Translations under genes and position numbers: made by a program
Assembly: GCA_002327985.1 (NCBI GenBank)
Contig: DCVM01000058.1
Location: forward strand, 1-64,000
Reading direction: 5' to 3'
Source: Syntrophaceae bacterium UBA2188
GTDB lineage: Bacteria; Desulfobacterota; BSN033; UBA1163
Length of the DNA: 64,000 bases
The notes under the pieces: generated by a model
The model's database searches: none
Seen by the model: the letters and a program-made list of their open reading frames with translations, nothing else
Told to the model about the DNA's origin: nothing
Shown: positions 24,047 to 31,321 of the stretch, one piece after another
Numbering within the stretch: position 1 is the first letter of the stretch
Layout: each line of letters begins with the position of its first letter

Positions 24047-24433
24047 TTATCCCCTCCTCTTTTTCTCCACCCTCTGGAGAAACGATTCTTTGGGCACGAG
24101 GACCCTCTCGTGCTCTCCTTCTGCCACCTTTTCCAACTCATCGAAGGCGTCCACCAGGAAAAAAAGCCGGTTCCTTCTTACTTCTTTTAGAAGGGCATGG
24201 GCAGTCACTTTCATCCCAGAGGGTGTGGGAGACAAATGCTTGATTTTTACCTCTGTCCCAAGGCTCACCTGGTCCGTGGGAATAAAATCATAAATCGCCT
24301 TGAGGGCGGCTGCTTCCAAAAGTTGTATCAACCTTGGCGTGGAAAGGACCTTGATGGGGACCTCCCCCAATCGGCTGACGAGATCTTCTTCTTGAACGAC
24401 CATCTCGGATTCTCCGGCTAACCCAGGTATCAT
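24047..24433 (-). CDS. Hot-dog fold thioesterase (FlK-like)
   Basis: A 128-residue hot-dog protein: KVLSTPRLIQLLEAAA (catalytic Thr and Glu region) and GTEVKIKHLSPTPSGMKVTAHALL (catalytic His), the thioesterase family that includes fluoroacetyl-CoA thioesterase FlK. Substrate is probably a short acyl-CoA. Two in-frame ATGs exist; the one at 24433 has GGAGGG immediately upstream. It lies upstream of archease and RtcB on the same strand; a functional link is not obvious. Confidence 0.75.
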   Translation of the reverse strand: MIPGLAGESEMVVQEEDLVSRLGEVPIKVLSTPRLIQLLEAAALKAIYDFIPTDQVSLGTEVKIKHLSPTPSGMKVTAHALLKEVRRNRLFFLVDAFDELEKVAEGEHERVLVPKESFLQRVEKKRRG

Positions 24434-24511
24434 TTTCCCTCCACTCCCACTCATGAGTCCCAAATCTCAAATCCAATTCAGACTCTTCAAAAAGTCAGCC
24501 TAAACCCGTTC

Positions 24512-24560
24512 CTTGTTAAAATGACCCCATCCTGAGATCCTGAAACGGGTTCAAGGGCGA
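24512..24560. repeat. AAACCCGTT / AACGGGTT palindrome
   Basis: AAACCCGTTCCTTG and CTGAAACGGGTTCAAGG form an inverted pair, part of the GTCATTCTGAAC repeat family, upstream of the ferritin-like gene's stop. Confidence 0.5.
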
Positions 24561-24593
24561 AATTTATTTGGCATTTGGATTTAAACCCCTGAC

Positions 24594-25043
24594 TTAAAAC
24601 TCAGTCAAAATTTCTTCGTCGTAAATCTTTTCCAGTTTCTCTTTATGGGTCATTTCTTCTTGGGCGAGGATCAAAAGCAATTTTTTCAGCTTCGGATCTA
24701 TAACCCTCTTTTCTGTTGATAAATAAAGGCGATGGGATTTTTCTTCATTTTTGATCGCCATTCGAAGGAGGTCCGCATAACTCATATCTGAGCTATACGG
24801 GGCATCCTCCATCATGCCACTAATTCCCAACCCTTTCGTCGGTTTCAATTTCATCTTTTCAATCTTCTTCAAATCAAATCCTTCGAGTTTTTTCTTGTGC
24901 CCTTCTTCCATTTTAGCCAATTCTTTGAAGGTCTTTTTCACACCAGGGTTAGAACGATCCGCTGCCATTTTGTAAAAAGCCGCTGCATCCGCCTCTTTTC
25001 GAATAGCCAACCTCAAAATTTCATCCAAGCTGTCCAGTTTCAT
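24594..25043 (-). CDS. Ferritin-like/rubrerythrin-like diiron protein
   Basis: A 149-residue four-helix-bundle protein with two halves, each a helix pair with iron-binding E-xx-H-type motifs: RLAIRKEADAAAFYKMA and ELAKMEEGHKKKLEGF, then LLRMAIKNEEKSHRLYLSTE and LLILAQEEMTHKEKLEKIYD. There is no rubredoxin domain. This is the rubrerythrin/DUF2202-like family for peroxide or iron handling in anaerobes. ATG 25043 with AAGGAGGAGGGAG upstream is chosen; its first 23 bases overlap the DUF2007-like gene. Confidence 0.85.
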   Translation of the reverse strand: MKLDSLDEILRLAIRKEADAAAFYKMAADRSNPGVKKTFKELAKMEEGHKKKLEGFDLKKIEKMKLKPTKGLGISGMMEDAPYSSDMSYADLLRMAIKNEEKSHRLYLSTEKRVIDPKLKKLLLILAQEEMTHKEKLEKIYDEEILTEF

Positions 25044-25290
25044 CTTCTCCCTCCTCCTTAAAAGTTTTTTTGACTTCAGCAATCAGTGTCTCTGTCTGCT
25101 CCCTATTTTTTTCAGAAACCATGACGATGCCCCATCCTTTCTGGGGAATATAGAGCCCATCATAAGCGGTATCGAGAAAGGATTTAATGAGAAAGGGAAT
25201 CCCAGCCTCTTGAAGGGCTTGAGAAATCCTATCCCCTTCAAATCGGTTTTCGATCGTCCCCGCCTTTACCCATTGGTCTATCGTCGCCAT
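25021..25290 (-). CDS. DUF2007-like small protein
   Basis: A roughly 89-residue protein: WVKAGTIENRFEGDRISQALQEAGIPFLIKSFLDTAYDGLYIPQKGWGIVMVSEKNREQTETLIAEVKKTF. The pattern (short N-terminal strand, EAxxISxxLxxAGIPxxI, GWG.V.V, then a helix) matches the DUF2007/putative signal-transducing fold seen in many bacteria; function unknown. ATG 25290 is preferred over an earlier one. Overlaps the ferritin-like gene by 23 bases, so co-translated. Confidence 0.75.
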   Translation of the reverse strand: MATIDQWVKAGTIENRFEGDRISQALQEAGIPFLIKSFLDTAYDGLYIPQKGWGIVMVSEKNREQTETLIAEVKKTFKEEGEDETGQLG

Positions 25291-25420
25291 TAGATTCATT
25301 ATATAATGAAATAGGCACAACCCCAAGAATTAATTTTCAGGGATGAAGGAGTAACCAATGAGAGAATAAAAGTAAAAATGGTCCATCACCGAAACCCGAA
25401 CTGAAAACTTAAAAATTAAG

Positions 25421-25448
25421 TTGAAAAATAAAAATTTGTGAATATAAT
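25421..25448 (+). promoter_or_regulatory. Promoter of the XRE-cupin regulator
   Basis: TTGAAA (25421-25426), 16 bases, TATAAT (25443-25448). The start point lies about 30 bases before the AGGAGG ribosome site at 25480. Confidence 0.6.
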
Positions 25449-25486
25449 GAACTTATAAGGGTAGAGTCTCAAAGCCAGGAGGAAGT

Positions 25487-26041
25487 ATGGCAACCAAAAA
25501 GATCGATGAAAAATCTTTCGGGGCGAAGATGAGCCAACTTCGCCTGTTGAGAAAGATATCCTTTGAACAACTTGCAAACAAAACAGGATTTTCACAGCGT
25601 TATTTAAAAGAGATTGAAGGAGGGATAGCTATCCCTCCTGTCTCAGCCGTGATTCAGATCGCAAAGGCTCTTGCGATTGACGCGGGCTCCTTCCTCTCCG
25701 CTGAAGAGCAGGAAGCTTCAGTAAAAAGAAGAAGGGAAAGCTTTTACAAACGGACCCAGGCTTATTCCTACAAAACCCTCACTCCGGATGCGGAGACAAG
25801 ACACATGAAGGCCTTCCTGGTTACCATCGATCCAAAACAGGATCACAGGATGGTCGATTATAAGCATGAGGGAGAGGAATTTCTTTATGTCTTAAAAGGA
25901 CACATTGAAGTGATGGTAGGAGACAGTCAGAATCTCCTTAAAAAAGGACAAACCCTTCATTTCAATTCAGGCCTCGTCCACAAACTGCGGAATGTCAGCG
26001 ATGAAGAGGCCAAACTCCTAGTGGTGATTTATACCCCGTAA
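25487..26041 (+). CDS. XRE-family transcriptional regulator with cupin domain
   Basis: A 184-residue protein with an N-terminal helix-turn-helix (MSQLRLLRKISFEQLANKTGFSQRYLKEIEGGIAIPPVSAVIQIAKAL, residues 14-62) and a C-terminal cupin barrel (MVDYKHEGEEFLYVLKGHIEVMVGDSQNLLKKGQTLHFNSGLVHKLRNVS, about residues 115-175). Cupin-containing XRE regulators bind small ligands or metals and control adjacent catabolic or redox genes. Neighbour on the right is an aspartic protease, so targets are unclear. A second, separate member lies at 60333-60884. Confidence 0.92.
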   Translation: MATKKIDEKSFGAKMSQLRLLRKISFEQLANKTGFSQRYLKEIEGGIAIPPVSAVIQIAKALAIDAGSFLSAEEQEASVKRRRESFYKRTQAYSYKTLTPDAETRHMKAFLVTIDPKQDHRMVDYKHEGEEFLYVLKGHIEVMVGDSQNLLKKGQTLHFNSGLVHKLRNVSDEEAKLLVVIYTP

Positions 26042-26049
26042 CATAGAAA

Positions 26050-26080
26050 CGCTAAGCGCTTAGCGCTATTCGCATAGCGC
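26050..26080. repeat. REP-like palindrome, copy 1
   Basis: CGCTAAGCGCTTAGCG followed by CTATTCGCATAGCG: two tandem palindromes located between convergent genes. The second copy is at 52068-52097 in the opposite orientation with one substitution (T/G in the spacer). Confidence 0.65.
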
Positions 26081-26086
26081 TTCTAT

Positions 26087-26938
26087 CTATTGTCTCCAGT
26101 TTCTGGGGACTCCGGCGAAAGAGGCCTTTCTTTCAACCTCGCTCAACTGATTTTCAAAATACCGGATTGCATTGTTGATTCGGGTTAATTCCCCTGTGGC
26201 TCCCTGACTTTCGACTTTTGCCCTCTGACGTTTCAACTCCTCTAAGTTTCGATGATAGAAACGAAATTGCCCAACCCAGTAATCCTTGCTGTATCCACCC
26301 GGGAATTCCGGGGAGGGAATCCCCTTCATGGGATAGAGTGTCATCTTTCCATGGTTGGCATCGATGACGACTTTAAACTTATTGAGGAAAGAGTTTCCTA
26401 AAAGCCCGTCGCCACTGGCCGCCATCGGATAAATCACGGTCTCCACATTCTCTACCTCTGCATCTCCTACTCGAACAGACCCCAATGTCACCAATGGAAC
26501 CGAAATAATACCACTGACCGAGGCCGCTCGGATATAAGGGGTGTTTTCATCATCCCTGATTCCTAATTCCTTTGCGGTCACCCGATTGATGAGCGTAAAA
26601 CTTGCCCCCGTATCCACAATAAAATACTTTCTTATCGACCCGTTCAAGACGACCTCTGTGAACAACAGGTCGCCTTTTCGCGCCAGCTCAACAGTGATTC
26701 CTTCGGGTTCAGATCCCTTGGGAGGGAGGGAAGATTTTGGCACCTCCTGTGGTTTGGGAGTTGAGGTTTCTTTAGCAGGCTTTCGAGTTTCTGCATCTTG
26801 ACGATATTTTTCTGGAATGCTCGAAAGATCGTCAGTAAAATGAACCGTCCCTTTCTCATCCACCCATTTATACATTTCCCCATAACTGGAAGGGACCAGG
26901 ATGGCGATCATCATGATGGAAAGAAGGAGAAACCTCAT
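26087..26938 (-). CDS. Exported clan AA aspartic protease with DUF4124 domain
   Basis: A 283-residue exported protein: signal peptide (residues 1-20, SSYG-E), a DUF4124 segment (MYKWVDEKGTVHFTDDLSSIPEKY), a proline-rich linker, and a retropepsin-like domain with the catalytic FIVDTGASFTLINR (Asp near residue 125) and a second GDGLLGNSFLNKFKVVID flap region. The single DTGAS indicates a dimeric clan AA protease of the type often called TIGR02281. A basic helical tail follows. Likely periplasmic, substrate unknown. Convergent with the XRE-cupin gene. Confidence 0.88.
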   Translation of the reverse strand: MRFLLLSIMMIAILVPSSYGEMYKWVDEKGTVHFTDDLSSIPEKYRQDAETRKPAKETSTPKPQEVPKSSLPPKGSEPEGITVELARKGDLLFTEVVLNGSIRKYFIVDTGASFTLINRVTAKELGIRDDENTPYIRAASVSGIISVPLVTLGSVRVGDAEVENVETVIYPMAASGDGLLGNSFLNKFKVVIDANHGKMTLYPMKGIPSPEFPGGYSKDYWVGQFRFYHRNLEELKRQRAKVESQGATGELTRINNAIRYFENQLSEVERKASFAGVPRNWRQ

Positions 26939-27008
26939 TTCCTGTTTCCTTTCCTATAAATTTCCTATAAAATGGTGATATTTTAATGAGAATAGACCAG
27001 GATGTCAA

Positions 27009-27037
27009 TTGCCGTTTTTAACCTGCTCTGTTACAAT
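27009..27037 (+). promoter_or_regulatory. Rubrerythrin promoter
   Basis: TTGCCG (27009-27014), 17 bases, TACAAT (27032-27037), 32 bases before the ATG and just before the AAGGAGGG ribosome site. It shows that a longer reading frame starting at 27009 is not the real start. Confidence 0.55.
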
Positions 27038-27068
27038 TTCGTATAGTAAAAAATATAAGGAGGGTGTG

Positions 27069-27566
27069 ATGGGAACCAAGGCAGAAGAACACCTGAAGGA
27101 GGCATTTGCAGGGGAGTCCCAAGCCAATCGAAAATATCTCGCTTTTGCCAAAAAAGCAGATGAGGAAGGATATTCCCAAGTTGCCAAACTTTTCAGGGCT
27201 GCGGCTGAAGCTGAAACCGTTCATGCCCATAACCATCTCCGGGTTTTGAAAGGGATCAAATCAACCAAAGAAAACCTCCAGGAGGCCATCGGAGGCGAAA
27301 CCCATGAGTTCAAGAGCATGTACCCCAGAATGATGGATGCGGCAAAGGCGGAGAAGGAAAACGCAGCCTTCCGGACATTTCAATTCGCCAATGAGGTAGA
27401 AAAGATCCACGCATCGCTTTACTCAAAGGCCCTGGAGAGCCTCGGAAAAAATGAAGTGTTGGATTATTATGTCTGCCCTATTTGTGGGAACACCGTTGAA
27501 AAGGAAGCACCGAATCTGTGCCCGATCTGTGGGGCTTCGGGTAAGAGTTTTATCAAGATTACCTGA
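27069..27566 (+). CDS. Rubrerythrin
   Basis: A 165-residue protein. The N-terminal ferritin-like diiron domain has LKEAFAGESQANRKYLAF, AEAETVHAHNHLRVL and EFKSMYPRMMDAAKAEKENAAFRTFQFANEVEKIHASLY (Glu/His iron ligands), and the C-terminus is a rubredoxin domain (YVCPICGNTVEKEAPNLCPICGASGKSF, four Cys). Rubrerythrin reduces hydrogen peroxide in anaerobes using electrons from rubredoxin or a reductase. A strong ribosome site and sigma-70 promoter precede it. Confidence 0.96.
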   Translation: MGTKAEEHLKEAFAGESQANRKYLAFAKKADEEGYSQVAKLFRAAAEAETVHAHNHLRVLKGIKSTKENLQEAIGGETHEFKSMYPRMMDAAKAEKENAAFRTFQFANEVEKIHASLYSKALESLGKNEVLDYYVCPICGNTVEKEAPNLCPICGASGKSFIKIT

Positions 27567-27592
27567 TCTTCATTTTCCTTTGCAAAAAATCG

Positions 27593-28306
27593 ATGGAAAC
27601 CTACTTTCTTCGTCCTGATTCGATTCGAAGACTGTTTGATAACATTGCCCCCACCTACGACCTCCTCAATCACCTCCTCAGCCTGGGGAGAGATTTTTAT
27701 TGGAGGAAAAAGGCAGTCCGAGAGCTGAAGGATCTCGAAGGCTGGATATTAGATATCGCTACAGGAACAGGGGATGTGGCCATCGAGGTGATTCACCAGA
27801 ATCGTCATCACCGGAGGGTCTTCGGATTGGACTTCTCCCAACCCATGATCAAGCGGGCCCAGCGAAAGGTGCTGGAAAAAGACCTGTCGCAAACCATTAC
27901 CTTAGGTCTTGGGGATGCCCTTTTCCTCCCTTTTCGAGACAATACCTTCAGCGCCTCAATGATCGCCTTTGGACTGAGAAATATCGTGGAAAAAGAGCAG
28001 GCCCTTGCCGAAATGGTCCGAGTGATCAAAAAGGGTGGAAAAGTGATCATTTTAGAATTCACCTTTCCCCTAAAAGGATGGATGAGAAGTTTATACCCGA
28101 TCTATTTCCAAAGGATCCTCCCATGGGTGGGTGGCCTCGTCTCTGGTGAACAAGGAGCCTATGCCTATCTCCCCAAATCGGTATCCCATTTTGCCTCGGC
28201 TGAAAATTATGAGAGGATCATGAAAAAAGTTGGATTGGAAGCCGTGGGTTTTCAACCCTTGACCGGTGGGGTAGCCTCCATTCTTTCGGGAATAAAAAAG
28301 TCCTGA
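27593..28306 (+). CDS. menG: Demethylmenaquinone / 2-methoxy-6-polyprenyl methyltransferase (MenG/UbiE)
   Basis: A 237-residue class I SAM methyltransferase. Motif I: ILDIATGTGDVAIEVI; UbiE signature FGLDFSQPMIKRAQ and GDALFLPFRDNTFSASMIAFGLRNIVEKEQALAEMVRVIKKGGKVIILEF. The last step of menaquinone synthesis is the likely role in an anaerobe. The end overlaps the RimI start by one base. Confidence 0.92.
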   Translation: METYFLRPDSIRRLFDNIAPTYDLLNHLLSLGRDFYWRKKAVRELKDLEGWILDIATGTGDVAIEVIHQNRHHRRVFGLDFSQPMIKRAQRKVLEKDLSQTITLGLGDALFLPFRDNTFSASMIAFGLRNIVEKEQALAEMVRVIKKGGKVIILEFTFPLKGWMRSLYPIYFQRILPWVGGLVSGEQGAYAYLPKSVSHFASAENYERIMKKVGLEAVGFQPLTGGVASILSGIKKS

Positions 28307-28749
28307 TGATCCGACCTTTCTCTTTCTCTGATTTAGATTCCCTCCTCCAAATCGAGGGCCAATCCTTTCCCAAATCGCCTTACGATTGGACCACCTTTCT
28401 CAACCTCCATGACCTCTATCCAAAAACCTTTTTAGTTTATGTCGATACGAACCAGAACCAAACGAAAGAGGCGCTTTGGGGATATATCATCTTTACTCTG
28501 GATGGACATATTATATCGATTGCCGTCCACCCCCAACACCGCAGGGAAGGCATTGGGACAAGGCTTTTGCAGAGGGCGACGAAAACTCCCTATCTTCAAA
28601 AGGTCTGGGCAGAAGTGAGAAGAAGTAATCAAGGGGCACAAGCCTTTTATTCTCAAATGGGATTTCAAATGACCGGGTGGGTTAAAAACTACTATGGAAA
28701 TGAAGATGCCCTGATTTTTCAATGGAGCCCCGACCCCCAGGAATTTTAA
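28306..28749 (+). CDS. rimI: Ribosomal protein S18-alanine N-acetyltransferase (RimI-like)
   Basis: A 147-residue GNAT acetyltransferase. Acetyl-CoA motif: HIISIAVHPQHRREGIGTRLLQRA (Q/RxxGxG/A) and FYSQMGFQMTGWVKNYYGNEDALIFQW at the end, the usual RimI ending. The start codon overlaps the preceding stop (TGATG). RimI acetylates the N-terminus of ribosomal S18; other protein targets in this family cannot be excluded. Confidence 0.85.
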   Translation: MIRPFSFSDLDSLLQIEGQSFPKSPYDWTTFLNLHDLYPKTFLVYVDTNQNQTKEALWGYIIFTLDGHIISIAVHPQHRREGIGTRLLQRATKTPYLQKVWAEVRRSNQGAQAFYSQMGFQMTGWVKNYYGNEDALIFQWSPDPQEF

Positions 28750-28763
28750 TGATGACAACAGGG

Positions 28764-28792
28764 TTGACAAGGGTCATCCCCTTTGCTATGGA
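28764..28792 (+). promoter_or_regulatory. Promoter of the purF-like gene
   Basis: TTGACA (28764-28769), 17 bases, TATGGA (28787-28792), 29 bases before the ATG at 28822 and its GGGAGGAG ribosome site. Confidence 0.5.
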
Positions 28793-28821
28793 TAAAGTTG
28801 CTAACTAAAAAGGGAGGAGTT

Positions 28822-30219
28822 ATGAGCGGAATTTTTGGAATCGTATCAAATAAAAATTGTGCGAACGACTTGCTTTACGGGACCGATTACCATTCCCATA
28901 TGGGGACGGAATATGGAGGCATGGCCGTTTTCGGAAAACAATTTTACCGCTCTATTCACGATATCTCCACCTCCCAATTCAAATCAAAATTTTATGATGA
29001 TTATAAAGAAATGAAGGGCCATCTTGGTATCGGGGTCATCAGCGATCGGGATCCCCAGCCTCTGATCATTGGAACCAAGTTCGGGAATTTTGCTATTGCC
29101 GTTGCAGGTTTAATAGAGAATGTGAATGAGTTGGGGTCAGAACTTCTCAAAGAAGGGGAAACATTCGGTGAGATGTCGAGTGGCGGGATCAACTCTGTGG
29201 AATTGATTGCCAAGCTGATCACGAGGGGAAGAACCATTCCGAATGGGATTGAAGGAGTATATGACCGGATCCAAGGATCCGCTTCTATTCTCCTCTTGAA
29301 AAAAGATGGGATTTTTGCAGCTCGAGATCGCCTGGGGCGAACCCCTTTGGTCATCGGTGAAAAGGATGGAGAATTTGCCATCGCTACAGAAACCTGTTCC
29401 TTTTTAAATTTGGGGTTTCAAATTAAAAAATACCTTGACCCGGGTGAAATCGTCTTTGTAGGAAAATCGGGGTTGGAGGAAAAGTCTCCAGGAAAAAAGA
29501 CTAACCAGATTTGTGCCTTTTTATGGATCTATACCGGCTATCCTGCCTCAAGTTATGAAGGCATCAGTGTGGAGTTGGTGAGAGAGCGATGCGGAAGAGC
29601 TCTGGCCAAAAACGATGAGGTCCAGGCAGACCTCGTAGCCGGGGTCCCAGACTCAGGTGTGGGTCATGCCATTGGTTATGCAATGCAATCTGGGCTTCCT
29701 TATCGAAGACCCCTGGTTAAATATACCCCCGGATATGGAAGAAGTTACACTCCCCCTTCTCCAGAAATGCGGGATCTGGTGGCGACGATGAAACTCATCC
29801 CGGTCAAGGAAGTCATCTGTGGAAATAGGATTGTCCTCTGTGAGGACTCCATCGTTAGAGGGACTCAATTGAAAAACTATACGATTAAAAAACTTTGGGA
29901 ATGTGGGGCAAAGGAAGTCCATATCCGACCTGCCTGCCCTCCCCTGATGTTCCCCTGCCGATTCGCCCTCTCCACCCGATCCATTAAAGAGCTGGCTGCC
30001 CGAAACGCCATCCAGGCTCTGGAAGGAAGAGACACTAATGAGTTGAAGGATTATATTGATCAGCGATCAAAAAAGTATCAAAGGATGGTGGAATGGATTG
30101 CAAAGGAATTAGGGGTGACTACGTTAAGATATCAAAAAATCGATGACATGGTTGAAGCCATCGGTCTTCCAAGAGAAAAACTCTGCCTCTACTGCTGGGT
30201 CGGAGACTACGATATTTAA
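28822..30219 (+). CDS. PurF-family amidophosphoribosyltransferase-like protein lacking the glutaminase cysteine
   Basis: A 465-residue relative of glutamine PRPP amidotransferase. The PRPP site is intact (RIVLCEDSIVRGTQLKNY near residue 340) and so are the cysteines that bind the 4Fe-4S cluster in Bacillus PurF (NQICAFLWIY, PPLMFPCRFA, EKLCLYCWVG). But the N-terminus is Met-Ser-Gly-Ile-Phe (codon AGC) where catalytic Cys should follow Met, and the glutamine-binding residues are lost: a HNGNL-like site reads VAGLIENVNEL and the RYST region reads GVISDRD. A glutaminase-dead group with this N-terminus exists in other anaerobes. Probably ammonia-dependent or regulatory. ATG 28822 has a strong ribosome site. 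Confidence 0.9.
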   Translation: MSGIFGIVSNKNCANDLLYGTDYHSHMGTEYGGMAVFGKQFYRSIHDISTSQFKSKFYDDYKEMKGHLGIGVISDRDPQPLIIGTKFGNFAIAVAGLIENVNELGSELLKEGETFGEMSSGGINSVELIAKLITRGRTIPNGIEGVYDRIQGSASILLLKKDGIFAARDRLGRTPLVIGEKDGEFAIATETCSFLNLGFQIKKYLDPGEIVFVGKSGLEEKSPGKKTNQICAFLWIYTGYPASSYEGISVELVRERCGRALAKNDEVQADLVAGVPDSGVGHAIGYAMQSGLPYRRPLVKYTPGYGRSYTPPSPEMRDLVATMKLIPVKEVICGNRIVLCEDSIVRGTQLKNYTIKKLWECGAKEVHIRPACPPLMFPCRFALSTRSIKELAARNAIQALEGRDTNELKDYIDQRSKKYQRMVEWIAKELGVTTLRYQKIDDMVEAIGLPREKLCLYCWVGDYDI

Positions 30220-30232
30220 ATTCGGACTTCGG

Positions 30233-30290
30233 ATTGCGGATTTCGGAGTTTAATTCCGCACTCCGCCTACTACATTCCGCAATTGTTTTA
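30233..30290 (+). terminator. Nested hairpin between purF-like and DUF192 genes
   Basis: ATTGCGGA (30233-30240) pairs with TCCGCAAT (30276-30283); inside it CGGAGT (30244-30249) pairs with ACTCCG (30260-30265); a TGTTTTATTT run follows. The gene on the other strand ends within its right edge, so it may act for both. Confidence 0.5.
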
Positions 30291-30737
30291 TTTAGAAAAC
30301 CTCACGATATCCCCTACATGGATCGAATTTTTAGCGAACCAACCCTGGTTCATTTCTAAGGCGTAAAGGATCGGTCTGGGTGGGATGTGGGAATCTAAGG
30401 TAAAAGGTTTCATATCAGTCATCCAAACGATCCGGCCCTCCTTGTCAATAAAGGCAATGCTCAGGGGGATGAGGGTATCTTTCATCCAAAAGCCGTGAAA
30501 ATCCTCTTTTTCAAAAATAAAGAGCATTCCATCGTCTTTTCCTAAATGTTTTCTGCCCATCAATCCCCGGTTTCTCTCTTCCGGAGTGGTAGCGACCTCC
30601 ACCCATATTTCTTTTTGATGGAAATAGAGAGGGATCTTCGGGAAACTCTGAGAATGCGCACTGGACATCCAGAGTAAGAACAGGATGAATAGGAGCCCCT
30701 TAATCCTTGGGCCCCGCCATCTCCTTTCTTTTCCCAT
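30288..30737 (-). CDS. DUF192 exported protein
   Basis: A 149-residue protein with a signal peptide (residues 1-29, ending SAHSQ). DUF192 core: VEVATTPEERNRGLMGRKHLGKDDGMLFIFEKEDFHGFWMKDTLIPLSIAFIDKEGRIV, the family's RxRGLMxRxxLxxxxGMLFxF and FWMKxTxIPLDIxFI motifs. Function unknown; usually periplasmic. Start taken at 30737, overlapping the upstream membrane gene by 38 bases; an earlier start would lack its own ribosome site. Confidence 0.85.
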   Translation of the reverse strand: MGKERRWRGPRIKGLLFILFLLWMSSAHSQSFPKIPLYFHQKEIWVEVATTPEERNRGLMGRKHLGKDDGMLFIFEKEDFHGFWMKDTLIPLSIAFIDKEGRIVWMTDMKPFTLDSHIPPRPILYALEMNQGWFAKNSIHVGDIVRFSK

Positions 30738-30930
30738 CCCATTCCTTTTTTTCAAGCTGATCAGCAAGGTTCCGAATTTCATCCTTGATCTTTCCTGTAT
30801 TCCACTGGATGAACAAAACCCAAAGGGGAAGAAGAAGCCAGATAATTAAGAGGATGCCTAAAAAAACCACCATGGCAATGGCGATCCCAAAAGGAAGTTC
30901 TTTAAAAATCTGTTCAATATACCATTCCAT
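30700..30930 (-). CDS. Small single-pass membrane protein
   Basis: A 76-residue protein: an amphipathic start (MEWYIEQIFKELPF), one long membrane helix (GIAIAMVVFLGILLIIWLLLPLWVLFI) and a charged cytoplasmic coiled-coil tail (KIKDEIRNLADQLEKKEWDGKRKEM). ATG preceded by GGAGGTATG. Function unknown. Coupled to the DUF192 gene. Confidence 0.6.
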   Translation of the reverse strand: MEWYIEQIFKELPFGIAIAMVVFLGILLIIWLLLPLWVLFIQWNTGKIKDEIRNLADQLEKKEWDGKRKEMAGPKD

Positions 30931-31008
30931 TCCTATTCATACCTCCTTCACTCAATCCACCAATCCACCAGGAAAAAACGATAAAGGGTGGTGGGCAGGA
31001 GCAATCTT

Positions 31009-31296
31009 CTAATTGTGGGGCTCCCCTCCCAATTTTTTTCTCAGCTTTTCATTGACCTTTAAAATCTGATCTACATCTGAACCCGCCAATTCCCAAGAAT
31101 AGCTATCCTTTCCATCTTTTTTTAGTTTGATTTTAACCTCTGGAGGAAGGGGAGGGTCCTTTTCAACGGTTTCTTTTTCCACGATGACCTTCGGGACCGA
31201 TGGACTCTCGGATTTTCCCTGTGGAGGGGGTGATTTCTGCTCACAGGCAATGAGGGAAAAAATCAATATCATCAAAATGATGAATAACTTCCACAT
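31009..31296 (-). CDS. Small lipoprotein
   Basis: A 95-residue lipoprotein with a lipobox LIAC (Cys18) and a proline/lysine-rich linker, then a short C-terminal domain rich in Lys and Glu (EVKIKLKKDGKDSYSWELAGSDVDQILKVNEKLRKKLG). Function not recognised. Follows the hybrid kinase gene by 25 bases on the same strand. Confidence 0.75.
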   Translation of the reverse strand: MWKLFIILMILIFSLIACEQKSPPPQGKSESPSVPKVIVEKETVEKDPPLPPEVKIKLKKDGKDSYSWELAGSDVDQILKVNEKLRKKLGGEPHN

Positions 31297-31321
31297 ACTC
31301 CCTTCGTTCCTTACGATGAGG

